Shown here piece by piece: positions 34,993 to 43,169 of a stretch of DNA of 64,000 nt. Source of the stretch: Acidiphilium sp. PA. GTDB taxonomy: Bacteria > Pseudomonadota > Alphaproteobacteria > Acetobacterales > Acetobacteraceae. The notes beneath the pieces were generated by a model, which did no database searches, was not told where the DNA came from, and was given only the letters and a program-made list of their open reading frames with translations. Position numbers and translations under genes: made by a program. How positions within the stretch are numbered: position 1 is the first letter of the stretch; each line of letters starts with the position of its first letter. Location: the NCBI RefSeq assembly GCF_026191915.1, contig NZ_JAIMBY010000009.1:1-64000 (forward strand). The letters run 5' to 3'.

Positions 34993-35558
34993 CCAACCCG
35001 TCCCTCCATCCTGATGACCCCAAGCTCCGTCGCAACCGCATCCAACCGCTCATCCCGCGGCCCTACCGGTACGGCCGGAACTTCCTGGCACGCAAATCCG
35101 CAACCCAACCGAAACGCACCGGGCAACCCGGCCAGCGTCCGATCGTAATATCCGGCCCCATAGCCGAGCCGATTCCCCGCCCGATCGAACGCCAGCAACG
35201 GCACCAGCACGAAATCCGGCACCACGACATCTCCGACCGGATGCGACGTCCCGAACCGGCCCGCCAGCAGTGGCTCCCCTGGCGCCCAGCGCCGGAATAT
35301 CAGCGGCAACCCGCGCTTCGGCGTTTCCGGCAAGCACAACGCGTGCCCTCGCGCCACCAGCGCCAGCATCAATGGTCGTACATCGATCTCATCATCGATC
35401 GGCCAGAATCCCGAGACGATCGCACCCGCCGCGGGCGCGCACGCATTCATCACCAAATCAGCCAGCCGTGACCCTACTGCAGACCTGAAACCGCCACGTC
35501 GCGCCATCGCAACGCGACGCAGGCTTGCCTTTGCAGCAGCTACCGATACATCATCCAC
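34989..35558 (-). CDS. 5-formyltetrahydrofolate cyclo-ligase
   Basis: The 189-residue protein starts at a GTG. Family wording: SGFWPIDDEIDVRPLMLAL, VPLLAFDRAGNRLGYGAGYYDRTLAGL and GCGFACQEVPAVPVGPRDERLDAVATE. It recycles 5-formyl-THF to 5,10-methenyl-THF with ATP. The position just downstream of 6S RNA and zapA matches many proteobacteria, where it is known as ygfA/fau. It is coupled to the aminotransferase. Confidence 0.93.
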   Translation of the reverse strand: MDDVSVAAAKASLRRVAMARRGGFRSAVGSRLADLVMNACAPAAGAIVSGFWPIDDEIDVRPLMLALVARGHALCLPETPKRGLPLIFRRWAPGEPLLAGRFGTSHPVGDVVVPDFVLVPLLAFDRAGNRLGYGAGYYDRTLAGLPGAFRLGCGFACQEVPAVPVGPRDERLDAVATELGVIRMEGRVG

Positions 35559-35569
35559 GGAAATACATT

Positions 35570-35742
35570 TGAAAGTGCGAAGCCACCCTGGCCGTTGACG
35601 ATGTCATCCTCCCAAGGCCTGCAGAGCAGGTGGGCGCCGGAAATACCGGAACCACGGTTCCGACAGAGCCAGCTCCCTGGGAGTACTTATTGGCCCCGGG
35701 GATGAACGTGCCTGACGCACCGGGCAGCCTCGCCACCATAAC
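35570..35742 (-). ncRNA. ssrS: 6S RNA (RNA polymerase regulator)
   Basis: The ~175-nt gap between zapA and the cyclo-ligase gene is where 6S RNA lies in most proteobacteria. On the minus strand the two ends pair: GCGAGGCTGCC (35733-35723) with GGTGGCTTCGC (35587-35577), 11 bp counting G-U pairs. GTCGGAACCGTGGTTCCGGT makes a local hairpin and the middle can form the large open region typical of 6S. Known: 6S mimics an open promoter and binds the sigma70 holoenzyme. The call rests on position and closing stem; no covariance search was possible. Confidence 0.75.
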
Positions 35743-36066
35743 TTAGGACTCTGCGAGGTCCGCTGCAATCTCCTCCGCCCGCGCGGCAATGCGCCGCAGC
35801 CGCGCGTTATGCTCGGGTGAGGCGGACTTGGTCGGGCTACTCGCCTTAGCCTTGTCCAGCGCCGCCTTGGTATCGTGCAATTCATCGGCGAGCAGTAGCG
35901 ACGCCAGGACCAGCAAGCGCGATTCGCCAGACTGCCCACCAATCGCCTTGATACTGGTAATCCGGCGATCGATTTCGGATGCCATCTCCGCCAAATGCGG
36001 TTCCTGCCCATCCTCGCAACTGACGGCGTATGAATATCCGTTGATCCGAATGGTTACCTGCGCCAT
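35743..36066 (-). CDS. zapA: cell division protein ZapA
   Basis: The protein has 107 residues from the ATG 36064-36066. It opens MAQVTIRINGYSYAVSCEDG and continues QEPHLAEMASEIDRRI, the ZapA N-terminal pattern, then a long coiled coil. It bundles FtsZ filaments at the division site. The longer frame to 36105 runs into the upstream gene. It lies 1 nt from a small upstream gene and directly before 6S RNA. Confidence 0.9.
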   Translation of the reverse strand: MAQVTIRINGYSYAVSCEDGQEPHLAEMASEIDRRITSIKAIGGQSGESRLLVLASLLLADELHDTKAALDKAKASSPTKSASPEHNARLRRIAARAEEIAADLAES

Positions 36067-36067
36067 G

Positions 36068-36262
36068 TCACCCGTGCTCCGTTTCGCCGATCGATGCCAG
36101 CGCATCGCGTAACTGCGCGATCAACCGATCAAGCGCCTGCGCAACATCCATACGCGTGCAGGCCGACGGCGTCGTATCGGTTCGCGCCGTCCGCGCGGCA
36201 ATCTGGCCCAGGGCAGCCTCCAGGCGGTCGAGTGTGTCGATTTCGGTTTCCGGCTCAGTCAT
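36068..36262 (-). CDS. small coiled-coil protein upstream of zapA
   Basis: This 64-residue protein reads MTEPETEIDTLDRLEAALGQ and later MDVAQALDRLIAQLRDALA, two amphipathic helices that could pair. It ends 1 nt before the zapA start, so the two are translated together. Small proteins of this kind precede zapA in other alphaproteobacteria. A role in division is suggested only by context. Confidence 0.72.
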   Translation of the reverse strand: MTEPETEIDTLDRLEAALGQIAARTARTDTTPSACTRMDVAQALDRLIAQLRDALASIGETEHG

Positions 36263-36339
36263 GCGATGACTATCGGAGATTTTGCGTTACATGGGAAGCC
36301 AGTCGAACCGATCAAAATAACCAACCCACCAAGGGATCA

Positions 36340-36981
36340 ATGCTCCACTTCTTTCACCACGCGATGGAACCATGGATTGCCACCTACGGCAGCCTCGCCG
36401 TCGCACTCCTGGTCCTGCTCGAAAGCCTCGGACTGCCGCTGCCCGGCGAAACCGCCCTGGTCTCAGCCGCGATCTATGCCGGCACCACACACCGGATCGA
36501 TATCTTCATCCTGATCGCCAGCGCTGCTCTCGGCGCCACCATCGGCGGCATTCTCGGTTACTGGATCGGCCGGCGGGCCGGCTACCCGACAATCCTGCGC
36601 CACGGCTCGCGCATCGGCCTGACCGAACGCCGCCTGCTCGCCGGCCGCTGGCTGTTCGCCAATCACGGCGGCAAAATCGTGGTCTTCGGCCGCTTTTTCG
36701 CCGTGCTGCGCGCCCTCGCCGCCCTGATTGCCGGCGTCACCATGATGGACTGGCGGCGCTTCATCGTCTTCCAGAGCATCGCCAGCATCCTGTGGGCCAC
36801 CCTCTACGGCGGTGCCGCCTATTGTTTCGGTAAACAGATCGAACACGTCGCCGGCCCGATCGGGATCGCGATCGCACTCGCCATCGTCATCACGGTCATC
36901 GTCACCGTCCTGCTGTTCCACCGTCACGGCGACCGGCTCGAACGCCTCGCCGCTGCCCGCGCCCGCCACGAGCAACCATGA
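36340..36981 (+). CDS. DedA family membrane protein
   Basis: The protein has 213 residues from the ATG 36340-36342 with AAGGGA upstream. It has the DedA wording LESLGLPLPGETALVSAAIYAG, GATIGGILGYWIGRRAGYP and GKIVVFGRFFAVLRALAALIAGVTMM, with the conserved Phe-Gly-Arg-Phe region. About five membrane segments are visible. Known: DedA proteins move lipids (undecaprenyl phosphate, phosphatidylethanolamine) across the inner membrane or support proton balance. It overlaps the next gene by ATGA. Confidence 0.92.
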   Translation: MLHFFHHAMEPWIATYGSLAVALLVLLESLGLPLPGETALVSAAIYAGTTHRIDIFILIASAALGATIGGILGYWIGRRAGYPTILRHGSRIGLTERRLLAGRWLFANHGGKIVVFGRFFAVLRALAALIAGVTMMDWRRFIVFQSIASILWATLYGGAAYCFGKQIEHVAGPIGIAIALAIVITVIVTVLLFHRHGDRLERLAAARARHEQP

Positions 36982-37844
36982 GCAATCACCTCGTCATCGC
37001 CGGCCTCGGCTTCTCCGGCCGCGCCATCGCCATCGCGGCGCGCAACGCCGGCTTTCGCGTCACCGCCACGGCACGCGACCCGGCCAGCAAGCACGCCCCG
37101 GCAGGCATCACCCTCATCCCCTTCACCGAAGCCGGCCCCGCTATCGCCTCCGCTACCCACCTCGTCGTCACCGCGGCGCCGACCGAAACCGGCGATCCGG
37201 TCCTGACCCTGCACCAAACCAGCCTCGAAGCCGCCACCCACCTGCGCTGGATCGGCTATTGCTCGACCACCGGCATCTACGGCGACCACGGCGGCGGCAC
37301 GGTCGATGAAACCACCCCGCCCGCACCCGGCACCGACCGAACCCGCCGCCGCGTCGCCGCCGAAACCGCCTGGTTGGCCTGGTCGAACCGCTGCGCCATC
37401 GACATCATGCGCCTCGCCGGCATCTACGGCCCCGGCCGCTCGGTGCTTGACGATCTGCGCGAGGGCACCGCCCGCCGGATCGACAAACCCGACCATAAAT
37501 TCAGTCGCATCCACGTGGATGACATCGCCCACGGCACACTCGCCGCCATCGCCACCGCCACAACCGGCACCCGCACCCTGAACTTCAGCGACGACGAGCC
37601 CGCCCCCAGCGCCACCGTCATCGCCTACGCTGCCGACCTACTCGGCATCGAACCGCCCCCCCTGATCGCGTTCGACGATGCCAAACGCAGCATGTCACCT
37701 ATGGCGCTCTCCTTCTGGGGCGAAAACCGCGTCGTGCTGAACCAGCGCACCAAAGCGAGCCTGAATTTCGCCTGGCGGTACCCGACGTATCGCGAGGGCC
37801 TGGCGGGAATACTTGAGAGCGAGCGCGGGACGTCAAGTGAGTGA
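36978..37844 (+). CDS. NAD(P)-dependent epimerase/SDR family protein (YeeZ-like)
   Basis: The 288-residue protein begins with a Rossmann motif, LVIAGLGFSGRAIAIAARNA. It has YCSTTGIYGDHGGGTVDE (the Tyr/Ser site of extended SDRs, with Tyr as YGDH), IMRLAGIYGPGRSVLDDLREG and FSRIHVDDIAHGTLAAI. This matches the YeeZ/NAD-dependent epimerase group. Substrate unknown. It is coupled to the DedA gene. Confidence 0.85.
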   Translation: MSNHLVIAGLGFSGRAIAIAARNAGFRVTATARDPASKHAPAGITLIPFTEAGPAIASATHLVVTAAPTETGDPVLTLHQTSLEAATHLRWIGYCSTTGIYGDHGGGTVDETTPPAPGTDRTRRRVAAETAWLAWSNRCAIDIMRLAGIYGPGRSVLDDLREGTARRIDKPDHKFSRIHVDDIAHGTLAAIATATTGTRTLNFSDDEPAPSATVIAYAADLLGIEPPPLIAFDDAKRSMSPMALSFWGENRVVLNQRTKASLNFAWRYPTYREGLAGILESERGTSSE

Positions 37845-37847
37845 AGC

Positions 37848-37970
37848 AAGCACTGCTTTTTTGTAAAAAAGCAGCAAAAAAACTTTCTTTAATTCAAGGT
37901 ACGGGCGTTTCCAACGGCACAGCCCCAGATAAACAAAAGTTTTTTGCTTCTTTTTTACAAAAAAGAAGTC
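37848..37970 (+). repeat. A/T-hairpin repeat, paired copy 1
   Basis: The left half is CTGCTTTTTTGTAAAAAAGCAG (37853-37874) followed by CAAAAAAACTTTCTTTAATTC. The right half is its inverse: AACAAAAGTTTTTTG, then CTTCTTTTTTACAAAAAAGAAG (37947-37968). A ~45-nt spacer lies between. The whole is an inverted pair that can also end transcription from both convergent genes (the epimerase-like gene and the FNT gene). Confidence 0.8.
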
Positions 37971-38837
37971 CTATCCTCCCTTATCCTTATTCTCGCCCTC
38001 ATGAATTTCCTCGGCCACAGTCCCATGATTCAACAGCGCCACCAGTGCCACGCCGCCCAAAATATTTCCAAGCAAGGTCGGCGCCAGAAACCCTCCAAAA
38101 TACTGTCCCAGCGAAGCCGTACCGGTCAGCACGGCATAGGCCGCCTCGGCCGACCCCGCGACCACATGGGATAGCTTGGCGATCGCAACCACATAGGTAA
38201 TCAGCAGCACGGTCAGCAGCCGCGCCGATCGCGCGCTCGGCAGAATCCACACCATCAGCGCGATCAACCACCCGGCAAACATCGCCTTCACGAACGTCAC
38301 ACCGAATGCGGCATGCACCGCCTCGCGCCCGATCACCCCCAGCGAGTCCACCACCGCACCCGAGAATACGCCATGTACCAGCAACAGCGCGGCAAACACC
38401 CAGGTTCCCACCAGATTCGCCACCAGCACGATCGCCCATAACCGCCCGATCGCCACCGCCGTCGCACCATCCCGCCGCGTCAACAGCGGCAGCACCGCAG
38501 TCAGCGTGCTCTCGGTGAACAATTGCTGCCGCCCCAGCACCGCGATGATAAACCCGACGCTATAGCCAAAACTCGCGATAAGATGCCGCCACGTGCTCGC
38601 CGGCAGGTCCGCGCGGATCAACGCCTCGGTCAGAAACGAAAATCCCATCGACAGGCCGGCCGCAAACCCCGAAAGGGTCAGCGCGCCGTTCGATCGCTCA
38701 AGCTCGTCTTCACCCTCTTCACGGATGATTTCGTGAATCACCAGCGGCCGCAATCCGGAATGCTGCGCCGCCTGCGACTGCTCGCCCTGATCCAGATGCG
38801 GCGAGTCCGATCCAGCAGCCTTGGAGCCCTCAGCCAC
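37971..38837 (-). CDS. formate/nitrite transporter (FNT) family channel
   Basis: The 288-residue protein starts at a GTG. The first ~60 residues are a charged tail (HLDQGEQSQAAQHSG, EEGEDELERSNG), then six membrane segments with FNT wording: LSGFAAGLSMGFSFLTEALI, FIIAVLGRQQLFTESTLTAVLPLLTRRD and HAAFGVTFVKAMFAGWLIALMVWI, and GGFLAPTLLGNILGGVALVALLNH near the end. It is closest in character to the YfdC branch and not to FocA. Known: FNT proteins are pentameric channels for small anions. Confidence 0.88.
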   Translation of the reverse strand: MAEGSKAAGSDSPHLDQGEQSQAAQHSGLRPLVIHEIIREEGEDELERSNGALTLSGFAAGLSMGFSFLTEALIRADLPASTWRHLIASFGYSVGFIIAVLGRQQLFTESTLTAVLPLLTRRDGATAVAIGRLWAIVLVANLVGTWVFAALLLVHGVFSGAVVDSLGVIGREAVHAAFGVTFVKAMFAGWLIALMVWILPSARSARLLTVLLITYVVAIAKLSHVVAGSAEAAYAVLTGTASLGQYFGGFLAPTLLGNILGGVALVALLNHGTVAEEIHEGENKDKGG

Positions 38838-38965
38838 AACAAACCCCGATCATCATGCGTTTCACCCCGTTGGATGCGAAGCACATGATGATCGGTCTGG
38901 TCAGACTCAAGATCATATCAGCAACGGTTTGCTAGCGCAGTCTCCTAAGGCTAGGCCGCCAAAAG

Positions 38966-39090
38966 GAGCACCGCTTTTTTGTAAAAAAGCAGCAAAAAAC
39001 TTTTTTAATCTGGGCCGTGGGCGGTTTCACCAGCAAGACCCTACGAATAAACGTTTTTTGCTTCTTTTTTTACAAAAAAAAGGAAGTCCT
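38966..39090 (+). repeat. A/T-hairpin repeat, paired copy 2
   Basis: The left half is GCTTTTTTGTAAAAAAGC (38973-38990) with AGCAAAAAACTTTTTTAATC. The right half is the inverse: AACGTTTTTTGCTTC, then TTTTTTTACAAAAAAA and GGAAGTCCTAACC. It is the same design as copy 1, with a different ~45-nt spacer. It lies between FNT and ppa. Confidence 0.8.
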
Positions 39091-39093
39091 AAC

Positions 39094-39618
39094 CTAACCC
39101 TTATACCGCGCTAAACTCCCGGCAATCGCCGCCTCGGCCGCCGCACGACCCTCCCAACCGGTCACCTTCACCCATTTCCCCTTTTCGAGGTCCTTGTAGT
39201 GGGTGAAAAAATGCTCGATCGCATCGCGCGTAATCGTCGGCAACTGCGAAACCTCGCTGATATCGCTCCATTGCGGGTGGATCTTGTCATGCGGCACGCA
39301 GACGATCTTTTCGTCCATCCCCGCCTCATCCTCCATCCGCAGCACACCGATCGGCCGCGCCCGGATCACCGCACCCGGCACCACCGCCGCCGGCGTCAAC
39401 ACCAGTGCATCCGCCGGATCACCGTCATCGGCCAGCGTCCCCGGGATGAACCCATAAGCCGCCGGATAGGCCATCGGCGTGAACAAAAACCGATCGACCA
39501 TGATCGCCCCGCTATCCTTGTCGACCTCATATTTCACCGCCGACCCCTGCGGGATCTCGATCACCACATGAATATCCGACGGGGGCGCCTTGCCGGCCGA
39601 AAGCTTGCTCACATCCAT
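39094..39618 (-). CDS. ppa: inorganic pyrophosphatase
   Basis: The 174-residue protein has family I wording: [41 protein letters not shown] (the metal-binding DGDPxD) and [20 protein letters not shown], with [19 protein letters not shown] at the end. It splits pyrophosphate and so pulls biosynthetic reactions forward. The ATG at 39616-39618 fits the family start. Confidence 0.96.
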   Translation of the reverse strand: MDVSKLSAGKAPPSDIHVVIEIPQGSAVKYEVDKDSGAIMVDRFLFTPMAYPAAYGFIPGTLADDGDPADALVLTPAAVVPGAVIRARPIGVLRMEDEAGMDEKIVCVPHDKIHPQWSDISEVSQLPTITRDAIEHFFTHYKDLEKGKWVKVTGWEGRAAAEAAIAGSLARYKG

Positions 39619-39724
39619 GGAAACACTCTCCTGCTAATCCCGCGCGCCTCATACAAGCCCAGCCCGCCATTGCCAATCGCCCCCCTTGCCCAGACCGAGC
39701 GGCTTGCTCATACAGGCGCGGTGT

Positions 39725-39801
39725 GCGCCGGTAGCTCAACTGGTTAGAGCGGACCGCTCATAACGGTTTGGTTGCGGGTTCAAGTCCTGCCCGGCGCACC
39801 A
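39725..39801 (+). tRNA. tRNA with CAU anticodon (Met elongator or Ile2)
   Basis: A 77-nt cloverleaf: acceptor GCGCCGG (39725-39731) pairs with CCGGCGC (39791-39797). The D arm is TAGCTCAACTGGTTAGAGC, the anticodon arm ACCG-CTCATAA-CGGT, and the T arm GCGGGTTCAAGTCCTGC. ACCA (discriminator plus CCA) is encoded at the 3' end. The anticodon CAU reads AUG, or AUA if its C becomes lysidine; the sequence alone does not settle which. Confidence 0.95.
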
Positions 39802-39826
39802 CGCAATTAGCGCAAGGCCAACCGGC

Positions 39827-40360
39827 TCAGGCCCGCTTGCCAACCGGCAGCGTCACCAGCCCGAACGGAAAGAACCGATCACAGCCTTGCAGCTTCAACG
39901 ACACCGCCGCATCGATGCCCCGGGCGCGATGCGACGCAGCCAGCGCGGCGAGCGTCGCGATCGCGGCACTACGCTCGGCATCCTCGGCACACACGTTGAG
40001 GAACCCCGCCTCGGCGGGCTTCGCGGCATCGGCCTGCCGCCGCAGGCGCCGGGCACGTGCATCGACCTTTTGCGCACGGAGACAAAGCTCAATCGCCCGG
40101 GCAAACGCCTGCTCACTCATCCGGCGCAACGTCGCCTGGAACACCACCGGGTCTGTCGCATTCAACTCGGCAATCCGCTCCCGCGCCTCGGTCTCAGCCA
40201 CATCGATCAGGTCAAACGGCAGGATATCGAGCCCATACCGTTCCGATAGCAGATCCGCCTGCATGATGTCCGGCTCCACCGCAATCAACGCATCAAGATC
40301 AAAGCAGCGTAACTCCCGGGGAAATCTGACGACATTTGTATCAGTATAGGTCAAAAACAC
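39827..40360 (-). CDS. conserved-looking hypothetical protein
   Basis: The 177-residue protein starts at a GTG (MFLTYTDTNVVRFPRELRCF). It contains a helical, Ala/Arg-rich middle (MSEQAFARAIELCLRAQKVD, ARARRLRRQADAA) and a C-terminal segment with two Cys (FLNVCAEDAERSA; LKLQGCDRFFPFG). No signal or membrane segment is seen, and I do not recognise it. The start lies close to an AT-richer gap of 320 nt and may be further in. Confidence 0.55.
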   Translation of the reverse strand: MFLTYTDTNVVRFPRELRCFDLDALIAVEPDIMQADLLSERYGLDILPFDLIDVAETEARERIAELNATDPVVFQATLRRMSEQAFARAIELCLRAQKVDARARRLRRQADAAKPAEAGFLNVCAEDAERSAAIATLAALAASHRARGIDAAVSLKLQGCDRFFPFGLVTLPVGKRA

Positions 40361-40680
40361 GGGTGGTTCCTTGTTCGGTTTTGTTGAAATCGGCAGGACG
40401 GATGTCGAACACGGCCAATTTTGTAACAGATGAAGAACAAAAATACGAAATCACGATTCGCGTACTGCCCACGGGCATGAAGGCGCTATGGTTCCGGTGG
40501 GTGCAACGCTGCGGTTCATCAAATGTCCAAAATCTGGTTCGATACATGGATTATGCGACTGTGACTACGCAATTGCGGTCCGCTTGGATGTGATCAACGT
40601 CACATAGCAGCACGAGAAGGGTCGCCCGCCCTTGCCGCCCCAACCGAACCGCGCGACACATGAAAACGAGGAGACGGCCC
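40361..40680. other. 320-nt gap, no firm gene
   Basis: This stretch is less GC-rich than its neighbours. It has one possible small plus-strand frame, 40402-40593 (63 residues, MSNTANFVTDEEQKYEITIR and on), with a weak AGGAC site; the wording looks partly protein-like (ALWFRWVQRCG). The promoter of the acyl-CoA ligase must also lie here, with its AGGAG site near 40669. Nothing else is seen. Confidence 0.4.
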
Positions 40681-42198
40681 ATGAGCGAAACAATCCACCA
40701 TCTCGCAACACGCCATACCGGCCCCGCCGCAATCGGCGCGCCGGGCCAACCATGGCTCGACGGCACCGGCCTCGCCACGCTGGTCCGCGCCACATGCGCC
40801 ACGCTGAACGCCCACGGCATCGGCCGGGGCGACCGCGTCGCGATCGTGCTGCCCAACGGCCCGGCAGCCGCCACCGCCTTCATCGCCATCGCCGCCATGG
40901 CGGCCGCCGCCCCGCTCAACCCGGCCTATACCGAGGCGGAGTTCGAATTCTACCTGGACGATCTCCGCCCGCGCGCCGTCATCGTGGCAGCCGGCGCCGC
41001 ATCGCCTGTCCGCACCGTCGCATCCCGGCTCGCCATCCCATTGATCGAACTCACCGAAACCGCCCCCGCCGGCGCCTTCACGCTCGATTGTACAAGCCTG
41101 CCCCAAACCCCGACATCCCGTCCCGGCCCCGCCGAACCGGACGACGAGGCCCTGGTCCTCCACACCTCCGGCACCACCGCGCGGCCGAAAATCGTGCCGC
41201 TTACCGGCCGCAACCTCGCCGCATCCGCCCACCACATCGCGACCAGCCTCGCCCTTAGCGCCGATGATACCTGCCTGAACGTGATGCCGCTGTTCCACAT
41301 CCACGGCCTGGTCGCCGCAACGCTCGCCTCTCTCGCCGCCGGCGCGCGCGTCTGCTGCACGCCGGGCTTCAACGCCTTCCGCTTCGCGACCTGGCTGCAC
41401 GACGTCCAACCAAGCTGGTACACCGCCGTCCCGACCATGCATCAGGCCATCCTGATGCGCGTGCGCGGCGAGGCCGAGGCTATGCGCGCCGCCCGCCTGC
41501 GCTTCATCCGCTCCTCCTCCGCCTCGCTGCCGCCGCAGGTCATGGCCGAACTGGAAGACGTGTTTGCCGCCCCGGTGATCGAGGCCTACGGCATGACCGA
41601 GGCCGCTCATCAAATGGCCGCGAACCCGCTGCCGCCACGCCCCCGCAAGCCCGGCTCGGTCGGCCTGCCCGCCGGCCCCGAAATCGCCATCATGAACGAC
41701 GCCGGCACCCTGCTCGAGCACGGCGCCACCGGTGAAGTCGTCATCCGCGGCCCCAACGTCACCCTCGGCTACGCCGGCAACCCCGAAGCCACCGCGCGCG
41801 CCTTCACTAACGGCTGGTTCCGCACCGGCGATGAAGGCCGCCTCGATGCCGATGGCTATCTGCACCTCACCGGTCGGCTCAAGGAAATGATCAACCGCGG
41901 CGGCGAAAAAATCAGCCCGCTCGAAATCGACGTCGCCCTCCTCGATCATCCGGGCGTCGCCGAAGCCTGCACCTTCGCCGTGCCCCACGCCAAACTCGGC
42001 GAAGAGGTCGCCGCCATCGTGGTACCGCGCCCTGGCAGCACCCTCACCGCGCAGGACGTCCGCGATTTCGCCGCCGCCCGCCTCGCACCGTTCAAAGTGC
42101 CCCGCCAGATTCTGATCATGGATGCCATCCCCAAAGGCGCCACCGGCAAGGTCCAGCGCATCGGCCTCGCCCAGCGCCTCGGGCTCGTCGCCGCATGA
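40681..42198 (+). CDS. AMP-dependent acyl-CoA synthetase (oxalate-CoA-ligase-like)
   Basis: The protein has 505 residues from the ATG 40681-40683, after an AGGAG site. ANL family motifs: LVLHTSGTTARPKIVPLT, YGMTEAAHQM, GWFRTGDEGRLDADGYLHLTGRLKEMINRGGEKISPLEID and PKGATGKVQR with the catalytic Lys. PLFHIHGLVAATLASLAAGA and WLHDVQPSWYTAVPTMHQAIL match the oxalyl-CoA synthetase/Pcs60 branch. It activates a small acid as CoA ester. It overlaps the next gene by ATGA. Confidence 0.9.
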   Translation: MSETIHHLATRHTGPAAIGAPGQPWLDGTGLATLVRATCATLNAHGIGRGDRVAIVLPNGPAAATAFIAIAAMAAAAPLNPAYTEAEFEFYLDDLRPRAVIVAAGAASPVRTVASRLAIPLIELTETAPAGAFTLDCTSLPQTPTSRPGPAEPDDEALVLHTSGTTARPKIVPLTGRNLAASAHHIATSLALSADDTCLNVMPLFHIHGLVAATLASLAAGARVCCTPGFNAFRFATWLHDVQPSWYTAVPTMHQAILMRVRGEAEAMRAARLRFIRSSSASLPPQVMAELEDVFAAPVIEAYGMTEAAHQMAANPLPPRPRKPGSVGLPAGPEIAIMNDAGTLLEHGATGEVVIRGPNVTLGYAGNPEATARAFTNGWFRTGDEGRLDADGYLHLTGRLKEMINRGGEKISPLEIDVALLDHPGVAEACTFAVPHAKLGEEVAAIVVPRPGSTLTAQDVRDFAAARLAPFKVPRQILIMDAIPKGATGKVQRIGLAQRLGLVAA

Positions 42199-43157
42199 GC
42201 CGGATCTGCGTCTTCGGCGCCGGTGCCATCGGCGGCCTGGTCGCAGCAAGGTTGCAGGCCGCCGGCACCGATGTGTCAATCGTCGCGCGCGGCCCCCATC
42301 GCGCCGCCATCGAGGCGAACGGCCTGATCCTGTTCTCCGGCGGCGAACGCATCGTCACGCACCCCCGCGTCGCCGACGCAGCCGACCTCGGCCCGCAGGA
42401 TTACGTGCTGATCACGCTGAAAGCCCAGGGCATCGAACCCGCCCTGCCGCAACTCCGCCCCCTGATCGGCCCCGCCACCACCATCATCGCCGCCATCAAC
42501 GGCATGCCCTGGTGGTACACCCACGGCCTGCCCGCCCCCTTCACCAATCGCCGGATCACCGCGGTCGATCCCACCGGCGCCGTCACCGAGGCGCTGCCGC
42601 CCGGCCAGACGCTCGGCTGCGTGGTCTACCCCGCCGCCGAAATCCTCGAACCCGGCGTGATCAACCACACCTACGGCGACCGCTTCGTGCTCGGCGAACC
42701 CGACGGCACGCGCACCGACCGCGCCGAGACCATCAGCCGCACTCTGATTGCCGCCGGGCTGAAAGCACCGCTCCGCCCGCGCATCCGCGACGATATCTGG
42801 GTCAAGCTCTGGGGCAACATGGCCTTCAACCCGATCAGCGCCCTCACCGGTGCCACGCTCGACCGCATCACCGCCGACCCCGGCACCAGCGCCGTCGCCC
42901 GCGCCATGATGGCCGAAGGCCAGGCCATCGCCGAAGCGCTGGGTGCCCGCTTCAGCATCGATCTTAACAAGCGAATCGCTGGCGCCGCCGAAGTCGGCGC
43001 CCATAAAACCTCGATGCTGCAAGACCTCGAACGCGGCCGCCCGATCGAAATCGAAGCCCTGCTCGGTGCCGTGGTCGAAATCGCCGGCTGGGTCGGAATC
43101 CCGGTCCCGATCAGCACAACCATCCTCGCCCTCACCCGCCAACGCGCGCAGCGCTAG
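42195..43157 (+). CDS. 2-dehydropantoate 2-reductase family protein
   Basis: The 320-residue protein has the N-terminal MSRICVFGAGAIGGLVAARL (NADPH fold) and VLITLKAQGIEPALPQL. The C-terminal domain has VKLWGNMAFNPISALTGATLDRI with the conserved Lys/Asn and HKTSMLQDLERGRPIEIEALLGAVV, the full ketopantoate reductase layout. It may serve pantothenate synthesis, but many members act on other 2-keto acids. The tie to the acyl-CoA ligase (4-nt overlap) favours a joint catabolic role. Confidence 0.85.
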   Translation: MSRICVFGAGAIGGLVAARLQAAGTDVSIVARGPHRAAIEANGLILFSGGERIVTHPRVADAADLGPQDYVLITLKAQGIEPALPQLRPLIGPATTIIAAINGMPWWYTHGLPAPFTNRRITAVDPTGAVTEALPPGQTLGCVVYPAAEILEPGVINHTYGDRFVLGEPDGTRTDRAETISRTLIAAGLKAPLRPRIRDDIWVKLWGNMAFNPISALTGATLDRITADPGTSAVARAMMAEGQAIAEALGARFSIDLNKRIAGAAEVGAHKTSMLQDLERGRPIEIEALLGAVVEIAGWVGIPVPISTTILALTRQRAQR

Positions 43158-43169
43158 CTAGGACCTCGC

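Noticed and set aside
40600..42279. 559-residue minus-strand frame opposite the acyl-CoA ligase
   Set aside because: Shadow of a gene with all ANL motifs; no own start signal.
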